A stretch of DNA of 40,384 nt from Lysobacterales bacterium (lineage in GTDB: Bacteria > Pseudomonadota > Gammaproteobacteria > Xanthomonadales > SZUA-5), in NCBI GenBank assembly GCA_019187485.1, contig JABAQR010000051.1:1-40384 (forward strand), given 5' to 3'. The position numbers were made by a program, and so were the translations under genes. Below are positions 29,538 through 37,700 of the stretch, piece by piece; the first letter of the stretch is position 1, and each line of letters begins with the position of its first letter. The notes under the pieces are model-generated. The model ran no database searches. It was not told where the DNA came from and worked only from the letters and a program-made list of their open reading frames with translations.

Positions 29538-32500
29538 TCAGAACTCGAATCTCGCGCCGACGTTGACGGTGGTCTGGCTGAGGCCTTCGACACCGACGGT
29601 CTGGCGCAGTTGCAGATAGGCCTGCTTGCCGTTGGCAAGAATGTACACAAGACCGAAACCGACGCTGCCATAGCTCTTGTCGGGGTCCTCCGGGCGCAGG
29701 CGGAAGAAGTCGCCAGCCTCGCCCCCGACATAGCTGGCATCGATGACGGTGTCGTCGTTGCCGGTTTCCTGGTTCCACGCGAGGTCAAACTGCGGCGTCA
29801 GCACGCCGTTCGACAGGCTGATCACGCGCGAGACCTGGAGGCCGGCGCCAAACACCATCGACTTCACCGTCTGGTCGCTGTAGCGGACCGCGAAATCGCT
29901 GTCGGATTCCGAGAAGCCGTCGACGCTGCTGTGCATGTAGCGCACGAATCCGCTCGGCGTGAACGTCCAGGCACCGCGGCTGATGTGGTGGCCCACGCTG
30001 GCCGCGAAAGTCAGCTGCGAGGCGCTGGTGTCGCCGTCCAGGAGTTCGTCGAGGGTGAAGCCGGTCAGGTTGACGCGCACGCGGCGCGATTGTTCGAGGT
30101 CGATGTCGGCCCACGACAGCCGGGTGTCGACGTAGGTGCTGTCGTTCAGGTACCAGGCACTGAAGCCGGTCAGCGTGAAGCCGCTGGTGTCGAGCGCGCC
30201 GCCATCGGTCAACGAGGACTCGAAACGGTTGTAGCCGATCGCGCCGCCAAGCACCCAGCGCGCACTGCGCCGGTAGTCGATGCCGGCCGTCACGGCCACC
30301 GAATCGAAGTCCTGCACGACCTCGCGGTCATTGCCCTCGATCTCCTGGTCGCCACGGCTGATGCTGCCATTCACGAAGAAACCCCACGGGCTGATGAGCT
30401 CACCCGTGCCACCGATCTCGGGTTCGTCCGCAGAGGCGAACAAGCCCTGCAGCAGACCGAGCGGGATCGCCTGGCGGCCGTTGATGATGGTCAAACCGGA
30501 GAGGCTGACGCCGCCACCACCGCCACGCAGCTCCGCCAGGCGCGCATCGATGTTGAAGGCCTGCGCCGTGCCGAGTTGGTTCAGCGAAGCGTGGTGCGAC
30601 AGCACTTCTTCGGGGTACAGCGCGCGCAGGGCCTCGGCGACCGCCGCATCGTTGTGGTTGGCGGCATCCCCGAGCAGGGCGTCGCAGAGCGCTGAGACCC
30701 GCCCGGACGAGGCATCGCACAGGCGCACTACCGGACCGACGGCATCGCCGGCGATCGGATCGCGGCCGAGGCCGGACTCCAGCAGTTCCTCGGCGATCGT
30801 GCCAGTCGGCGTTTCCACCGCCGTGCTCTGCGAGGCGCGGTTGTTGGCCGTCACCGGATCGCTGGTCGCCGATTCGACCGTGGCCTCGTTGGTCACGCTA
30901 CCGGCCGTGTCCGGCGCGGTCACGGTCACGACGACGCTGAGTTGCTGGCCGGCCGCCAGTGGCGCAGCCGCGGTGCAAACGACATTGGCGCCGCCGGCGC
31001 AGGCCAAACCGCTGCCCGCGGCGGAGACGAAGCCGAGCCCGGAAGGCAGCGGATCGCGCACAACGACGCCGCTGGCCGCAGCCGGCCCGATGTTGCGCAC
31101 CGTCAGCGTGTAACTGAACTGTGCGCCGAAGGACACCGGGTCGGTGCTGTCGGTCTTGGCGATGCTGAGATCGGCACCCTGGGCCGCTGGCGTCACCCCG
31201 ATATGGACGGTGCTCGCATTGTTCGGTGCCACCGGATCGGGCGTGGTCGACGAAGCTGTCAGGCTGGCCGACACGCTGTTGCTGGCGGTGGTCGCGATCA
31301 GCGCCTGCAACTGCAAGGTCACCGCGACGCCCGGGGGCAGCGAGCCACCGTGGCAGTCGAGCGCGCCGCCGCTGGCGGTGCAGGTGAAGCCGGAACCGCT
31401 GCCAGACTCGAGGACCAGCGCGCCATTCGGCTGTGCCAGCAGACGCACCGCCGCCGCCGGCCCGGGGCCGAGGTTGCGGATGGTGGCACTGATGTCGACG
31501 CGCGTGCCGGCCGCCGCCGAGGCCGGCGCGGTCGCGCTGATGCTGAGGTCGGCAAGATTTGCAGCGGGCTGGATGGTGGTCGACTCGCTGTCGCTGTTGT
31601 TGGCCTGCACGGGATCGCTGATGGTGCCGAAGACGCTGGCGGTGGCGCTCACCGTGCCACCGCCGCTGGCGCGCGCACGCAGCCGCAGCAGCGATTCGGT
31701 CCCCGCAGCCAGCGAGCCGCCGAGGTTGCATTCGACCGTGCCGCTGCCCTGACAGGCCCAACCCTGACTGCCGCTGCCCAGGGAAGTCACCGTCGCCGGG
31801 AGCACGAAACTCACGCGCACGCCGGCGGCCACGTCCGGTCCGAGGTTGCGCACCCGCGCCTGGTACTCGAAATCGGCGTCGGAGACGACCGGATCGACGC
31901 TGTCGGACAAGTCGATCGACAAGTCGGCGGTCGGCAGCGGCGTGCCGCCAGTGACCGTCAGACTTTCGGTGACCGCAACCGGCGCGACCCCGGATGCGCT
32001 CGCTTCGGCGCGGTTGCTGTACGTGCCGGCCGACTGCGGACGTGTTTCCACGACCACACTGCTGCTGGCGCCACGCGACAGCGCATCGCGCCGGCAACTG
32101 ATGCGAGCGCCCTCGACCGAGCAGGTCCAGCCCTCGCCGCTGGCGGCGACGAAATCGAGACCCGCCGGCAGGTCGTCGATGAGCACGAGGTTGGCGGCAT
32201 CGACTTCACTGGGATTGGTCACCGTCAGGTCGAACAGCGCGTTGTTGCCGAGCGTCACACTCGGGCTGCGCGCACGCTTGCTGAGCGTCAGCGCCCCCCC
32301 TTCGACGACCGTGGTGGTCGCCGTGCCGGCGGCGCCGGCGGAGTTCTGCGACGAGGACACCTGCGCGGTGTTGGTATGGATGCCGGCGGTCTCGGCGCTC
32401 ACGCGGATACGTACCGCCGAGGACGCCGACGGCGCGAGCGTGCCGATGAGCGTACAAGTGATGGTGGCTCCGGCCGTTGCTGGCCCGGTGCAGGACCACC

Positions 32501-34304
32501 CGCTGCCGGTGAATCCCTGGAAACTCATCGCCGACGGCAAGGGATCGACGATGCGCACACCGGTCTGGCCGACGTTGCCGGAATTGGTGACGGTCAACAC
32601 GTAATCGAAGGTCGCGCCGCGCGCAACCGGATCGACGCTGTCGGACTTCAGCAGGATCAGGCCGGTCAGCGCGGCGCTGACACCGACCGCCAGATTGGCA
32701 GTGTTGTTCGCGCTGCTCGGATCAAAGCTGGCCGCGGACGCCAGTGCGTTGAAAGCGAAGGGCCCGCCGGGCGCGTTCGGCGCGGTCAACGTCAGACCGA
32801 ACACATTGCCGCTGCCACTGCCGAGCGATGAACGCTGGCAACTGACCGTCTGGCCCGACAGCAGGCAGGTCCAGCCGGCGCCGCCCGAGAGCACGCCGAT
32901 GCCGAAGCCGGTCGGGATCGTGGCATCGACATTGACATTGGTGGCGGCGTCCGGCCCCGCGTTGCTGGCGTTCAGGCTCACACTGAAGCTCTCGCCGGCA
33001 CCGACCGTCGACGGGCCGCTCCAGGCCACACCAATGTCGGCACTGCTGCGAATGTTGGCGACCGCGCTGCCACTGTTGTTGGATGGATTCGGATCGGGCT
33101 CGGCGGCGCTGACCGTCGCGGTGTTGTTGACCGCAAAGGTACCGTTGACCGGGTTGTCGAAAACCACCACCAGATCGATGGGCGGGGCCGACTGGCCGAT
33201 GCCGAGCGAGCCGCTGAAGCTGCAATTGACCGTGGCGCTGCAATTCCAGCCGGAACCACTGGCCGATTGCAGCGTTAGTCCGGCCGCCAGCGGGTCGCTG
33301 ACCTGGATGGAGCTGGCCGTCTGCGTGCTGGCGCCGGAGTTGCTGACCACCAGCCTGAAGGTGAAGGGCTGACCACGCGGCACCGGTTGGGCACCGATCA
33401 CGGTCTTGCTCAATGACAGGTCCACCTGTGTCGGAGGCGCCGCACTGACCACGATGCTGGAACTGGCATTTGCGGGTGTCGGATCGGGCACCTGCGAGTT
33501 GGCGTTGAGTGCCAGCTGCGCGGTGCCTACGGCGGGTCCGGCAACGCCGTTGATCACGATCGGTGCCGCATTCACGCCGCTCGGCAAGGTTCCGGAGGGC
33601 GAACCGCCGAGGTAGCTGCAACTGATCGCGCCGTTGCTGTGCAGGCAGTTCCAGGCGGAAGACACCGAGAAACTGCTGAACACGATGGCACCGCTCAGAT
33701 TGCCGGACACCTGCACGCCGGGCGCCGCCGCGGGACCGCTGTTGCCTACATTCGCGGTGAAACTGATCGGATTGCCGACCGTGGCGGACGCCGAACTCGG
33801 CACGATCCCGAGTGTCAGGTCGGCGTTGCTGGCGACCACCTGGGTGGATTGCTGGATACTGTTGTTGTTGGAGGGATTGATGTCGGTGGAATCGGTGCTG
33901 GCCGAGACCGTGATCTGAACGGTCTGCGGCGAACCCGGCGCGGTGAAGCGCAAGGGCAGCGGCGGCGCGCTGCCTGGGGGCAGATCGCCGCTGGCGAGTG
34001 CGCAGGAAATGACCGTCGACACCGAACAGATCCACCCCGGGGTCGAGGGCGGCAAAGACGACAGTTGCGGGCTGTAGAATACCGACACCGCGACGTTCAG
34101 CGCTGTTGCCGAACCCGCGTTCGAGACGTTGATGTTGTACTGCACCTGCTGACCGACCACCACCGGATCCGGACTGTCGCTGGTGCTCACCACCAGATCC
34201 ACCTGGGCCAGCGCCGGCGTACTCGTCATCGCTGCCAGCAGCAGCAAAGCCCAGATCCACCTCCCAATCCGCGTCATACCCATCCCCAGCCGACGTCGAT
34301 TCAC
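29538..34304 (-). CDS. Giant autotransporter with nine DUF11-type repeats
   Basis: A 1588-aa type Va-like secreted surface protein. A signal peptide (WIWALLLLAAMTSTPALA, cleavage near residue 33) is followed by nine Ig-like DUF11 repeats of about 117-136 aa (residues about 34-1171). Typical openings read ADLSIAKTDSTDPVSFG, with GWxC before a second Cys. Every repeat keeps a close Cys pair. A linker (about 1172-1300) with LYPEEVLSHHASLNQLGTAQ is typical of autotransporter junctions. The C-terminal barrel (about 1300-1588) ends in NVGARFEF with terminal Phe, the outer membrane insertion signal. The GTG at 34304 has GAGGA 4 nt upstream; an ATG at 34277 is an alternative. The caspase-like gene follows after 13 nt. 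Ligand unknown. Confidence 0.92.
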   Translation of the reverse strand: MNRRRLGMGMTRIGRWIWALLLLAAMTSTPALAQVDLVVSTSDSPDPVVVGQQVQYNINVSNAGSATALNVAVSVFYSPQLSSLPPSTPGWICSVSTVISCALASGDLPPGSAPPLPLRFTAPGSPQTVQITVSASTDSTDINPSNNNSIQQSTQVVASNADLTLGIVPSSASATVGNPISFTANVGNSGPAAAPGVQVSGNLSGAIVFSSFSVSSAWNCLHSNGAISCSYLGGSPSGTLPSGVNAAPIVINGVAGPAVGTAQLALNANSQVPDPTPANASSSIVVSAAPPTQVDLSLSKTVIGAQPVPRGQPFTFRLVVSNSGASTQTASSIQVSDPLAAGLTLQSASGSGWNCSATVNCSFSGSLGIGQSAPPIDLVVVFDNPVNGTFAVNNTATVSAAEPDPNPSNNSGSAVANIRSSADIGVAWSGPSTVGAGESFSVSLNASNAGPDAATNVNVDATIPTGFGIGVLSGGAGWTCLLSGQTVSCQRSSLGSGSGNVFGLTLTAPNAPGGPFAFNALASAASFDPSSANNTANLAVGVSAALTGLILLKSDSVDPVARGATFDYVLTVTNSGNVGQTGVRIVDPLPSAMSFQGFTGSGWSCTGPATAGATITCTLIGTLAPSASSAVRIRVSAETAGIHTNTAQVSSSQNSAGAAGTATTTVVEGGALTLSKRARSPSVTLGNNALFDLTVTNPSEVDAANLVLIDDLPAGLDFVAASGEGWTCSVEGARISCRRDALSRGASSSVVVETRPQSAGTYSNRAEASASGVAPVAVTESLTVTGGTPLPTADLSIDLSDSVDPVVSDADFEYQARVRNLGPDVAAGVRVSFVLPATVTSLGSGSQGWACQGSGTVECNLGGSLAAGTESLLRLRARASGGGTVSATASVFGTISDPVQANNSDSESTTIQPAANLADLSISATAPASAAAGTRVDISATIRNLGPGPAAAVRLLAQPNGALVLESGSGSGFTCTASGGALDCHGGSLPPGVAVTLQLQALIATTASNSVSASLTASSTTPDPVAPNNASTVHIGVTPAAQGADLSIAKTDSTDPVSFGAQFSYTLTVRNIGPAAASGVVVRDPLPSGLGFVSAAGSGLACAGGANVVCTAAAPLAAGQQLSVVVTVTAPDTAGSVTNEATVESATSDPVTANNRASQSTAVETPTGTIAEELLESGLGRDPIAGDAVGPVVRLCDASSGRVSALCDALLGDAANHNDAAVAEALRALYPEEVLSHHASLNQLGTAQAFNIDARLAELRGGGGGVSLSGLTIINGRQAIPLGLLQGLFASADEPEIGGTGELISPWGFFVNGSISRGDQEIEGNDREVVQDFDSVAVTAGIDYRRSARWVLGGAIGYNRFESSLTDGGALDTSGFTLTGFSAWYLNDSTYVDTRLSWADIDLEQSRRVRVNLTGFTLDELLDGDTSASQLTFAASVGHHISRGAWTFTPSGFVRYMHSSVDGFSESDSDFAVRYSDQTVKSMVFGAGLQVSRVISLSNGVLTPQFDLAWNQETGNDDTVIDASYVGGEAGDFFRLRPEDPDKSYGSVGFGLVYILANGKQAYLQLRQTVGVEGLSQTTVNVGARFEF

Positions 34305-34742
34305 GGTTTCCTCGCGCGGTCCATTGCCTCAAGCCGCATTTCACGCCGAATGCGCGCCAGTGGCAAGCGGAAGGCGAGCCACCCGTGGGCAAACGGTCCG
34401 TGCCGCCCACATGGGCCATGTCGCGACTGCAACGGCCTCCCGGCAAACGGATCCCCACAGACGCAAGAGCACGGTACAAGCAATTGTGCACGGGATGCGA
34501 ACACCCACGGCACGGCCGGATATCGTGATCCCGACACGGACAGTCGGCGACCTGCGAGCGAACCGGTGCATGCAGTCGCCGCACACGGCCGCACCAGCGA
34601 GTCTCGGATCTCCGATTCAACGCGAACGCCTTTCATTTCCCGCAAACCGGAACGCGGACCGAGAAACCATTCCCGCGGCGACTTCCGTGAGTCTTGTCTG
34701 TCGCTTGCCTAGAATGCGCAGTCCCCGTCACTGGACCCACGC
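34305..34742. other. Divergent intergenic region (438 nt), no gene seen
   Basis: It separates the minus-strand autotransporter-caspase unit from the plus-strand alpha-2-macroglobulin gene. Short open frames here have no recognisable product or good ribosome binding site. On the plus strand TAGAAT (34710-34715) could be the -10 of the macroglobulin gene, about 28 nt before its ATG, but a matching -35 is not clear. I see no convincing promoter on the minus strand. Base composition is slightly less GC-rich than the genes on either side by eye. Confidence 0.6.
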
Positions 34743-37700
34743 ATGTCGATCGATGCCCGCCGCAACGTCGTCGCACCCCGGTTCGGGCATCGCGTCTGGC
34801 TCGCCTGCCTGACTGCCTTGCTGCTGGCGGCCTGTCAGCCCTCTTCGCCACCCGCGGAACCGTCGGCCACTTCGACCGAGGCTCCGCAGGGTTTCGTGGT
34901 CAGTGCGATCACCGGCGAGGCCAGCGATGGGCGGCCGGCGCTGACGGTGCGCTTCTCGCAGCCGCTGGCGCCGGCGCAGGATCTGGCGGCGGTGCTGAAG
35001 GTGACCGACGCGCAGGGCAAGGCGGTCGACGGCGGCTGGGTCTTCGAGGACGGCTTGCGCGCGGTGCGTTTCCCGCACGTCAAGGCCGAGCAGAAGTTCA
35101 CCGTCGAGGTGCTGGCCGGCGTGGTCGCGGGCGATGGCAGCACGCTGGCGGAGGGCCTCAAGCGCGAAGTCGAGTCGGTGGACCTGCCGCCAGCAGCCGG
35201 CTTCGCCAGTCAGGGCAGCATCCTGCCAAGCCAGGGCACCGATGGCCTGCCGATCATCACCGTCAACGTGCCGGAGGTCGATGTCGAGTTCTACCGCGTG
35301 CGCCCGGCCGGCCTGCCGCGCTTCTTCGCCGAGTTCCAGGGTGGCGGCCGGCGCGGCTACTGGGGCCTGGACGAGTTGCGTGCGCTCGCCGACCCGGTCT
35401 ACCTGAACCGTTTCGTGGTCTCCGCCGGGACCAACGAACGCGTGACCTCGCACCTGCCGGTGCATCAGATCGAGGAACTGACGGCACCCGGCCTGTATTT
35501 CGCGCTGCTGAAGCCGACCGCGAAGTTCGACGGTGGCTACCAGACCACCTATTTCGTGCGCAGCAACATCGGCATCCACACGCGCGCCCATCGCGACGGC
35601 CTGCTGGTGCTGACGCGCGCGCTCGACAGCGGCGAAGCACTCGGCGGCGTGGAACTCGAAGTGCTGGACGAGAACGGCGCCGTGATCGCCAGTGGCAGCA
35701 GCGACGGCGACGGGTTGCTGAAGCTCGATTACCGCATCGACAGCCGTCACGTGTTGATCGGGCGTCGCGGCGAGCACCTTTCGCTGCTGGCCTTCAGCCA
35801 GCCGGCGCTGGATCTGTCGGAATTCGCGGTGGCCGGCAGCACCGCCGGCGAACTCAGCATCTTCCTGTGGTCCGGACGCGATCTTTACCGGCCGGGCGAG
35901 CCGCTGCGGGTGGCCGCGCTGCTGCGCGACTACGACGGCAAACCGCTGGCCGGCGCGCAGCCGCTGTTCGCCACGCTCAAGCAGCCGGATGGCCGCACCT
36001 ATGCGAGCATGCAGTTGCGCGCCGAGGACGGCGGCTACTACCTGTTCGACCGGGCGATGCCGGCGGACGTGCCGACCGGCCGCTGGAAGCTCGAAGTCAG
36101 CCCGGATCCGGCCGGGCAGCGCGCGGTGCACGCCTACGATTTGCGCATCGAGGAGTTCCTGCCCGAGCGCATGAAGCTGAACCTCGACAGCGCGCAGACG
36201 CGGCTGGCGCCGGGCGAAACACTGGAACTGGTGATCGAGGGCGCCTACCTGTACGGCGCGCCGGCGGCCGGCAACCGCTTCACCGCCAAGCTCGCCTATG
36301 CGGTGGACGCCGCGCCGGTGCCTGGTCTCAAGGACTATCGCTTCGGTGATCCGGTCAACCCACCGTCGGCGGAGCCGGTGGACGTGATCGACGCCAGCCT
36401 GGATGAGGCCGGGCGACTGACGCAGTCGCTCGCGCTGGAACCCGGCAGCATCAACGGGCCGATCGCGGTCAGCGTGATCGGCAGCCTGTTCGAGTCCGGC
36501 GGACGCCCGGTGTCGCGGATCCTGAAGCGCACGCTGTGGCCGGCCGGGCAACTGGTGGGCGTGCGCCCGCTGTTCGATCCGGAGAACCTGCCGAGCCAGC
36601 AGCAGGCTGCCTTCGAGGTGCTGAAGGTGGACGCGCAGGGCCAGCGCGTCGCCGCCAGCGGCCTGAAAGCGGTACTGGTGCGCGAGGACCGCGACTACAC
36701 CTGGACCTACGACGATTCACTCGGCTGGCGCGTGGATTACACCCAGCGCTTCGTCGAGATCGAGGAGCGCATGCTGGACCTGCCGGGCGAGACGCCCGCG
36801 CGGATCACTTTCGACGTCAACTGGGGACCATACCGGCTGGAAGTCAGCGACCCCGCCACCGGCCTGGTGACCCGCCTGCCCTTCACCGCGGGATGGAGCT
36901 ACGAGGACGACAACCGCGGCCTCGACGCGCGACCGGACAAGGTCAAGCTGGCGCTCGACAAGAGCCAGTACCGCGCCGGCGACACCCTGGAACTGACGGT
37001 CACGCCGCCGCACGACGGCCCCGGCCTGCTGCTGGTCGAGAGCGACCAGTTGCTGCTGCGGCAGCCCTTCGACGCACGCGCCGGCGGTGTGCTGAAACTG
37101 GCCGTCGACGAGCGCTGGGAACGCCACGACGTCTACATCACGGCGCTGGTGTTCCGCCCGGGTACCAGCAAGGACAAGATCACGCCCTCGCGTGCGGTCG
37201 GCATCGTGCACGTGCCGATCGACCGCCGCGAACGCACGCTGGCGGTCGCACTCGAAGCGCCCGAAAGGATGCGCCCGAACCAGCCGCTGGAAGTGCGCGT
37301 GTCGGTACCCGCGCTGGCCGGCCAGGACGCGCAACTGACCGTGTCCGCGGTCGACCAGGGCATTCTCAACATCACCGGTTTCCCACTGCCGGATGCGGTG
37401 AAGCATTTCTTCGGCCAGCGCCGCTACGCGGTCGAGGCTTACGACCTCTACGGACGCATCATCGAGGCGCTGGCCGGCGAGCGCGCGCGCCTCAAGTTCG
37501 GTGGTGACCTCGCCGTGCCTGGCCTGCCGCAGGCGCGCCGGCCGACCGCCAAGGTGCTGACCGTCGATCTCTACAGCGGCCGGGTCGCACTGGACGCGCA
37601 GGGCCAGGCGACCGTGCGCCTGCCGGTCCCGGATTTCAACGGCGCGCTGCGGGTCTCGGCCCTGGTGTTCGGGCCGGACCGTTATGGCTCGGCGAGCGCC

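Noticed and set aside
30942-32831. Plus-strand open frame of about 629 codons inside the autotransporter gene
   Set aside because: Arises from repeat structure and GC bias; the minus-strand frame has a signal peptide, nine repeats and a barrel.
29538-34304. Nine repeats considered as a DNA tandem repeat or array
   Set aside because: Repeats are similar as protein but strongly diverged at the DNA level, so this is old domain duplication and not a recent tandem array or CRISPR.
34305-34742. Short frames on both strands in the divergent gap
   Set aside because: No Shine-Dalgarno, no motif, skewed composition; more likely non-coding.
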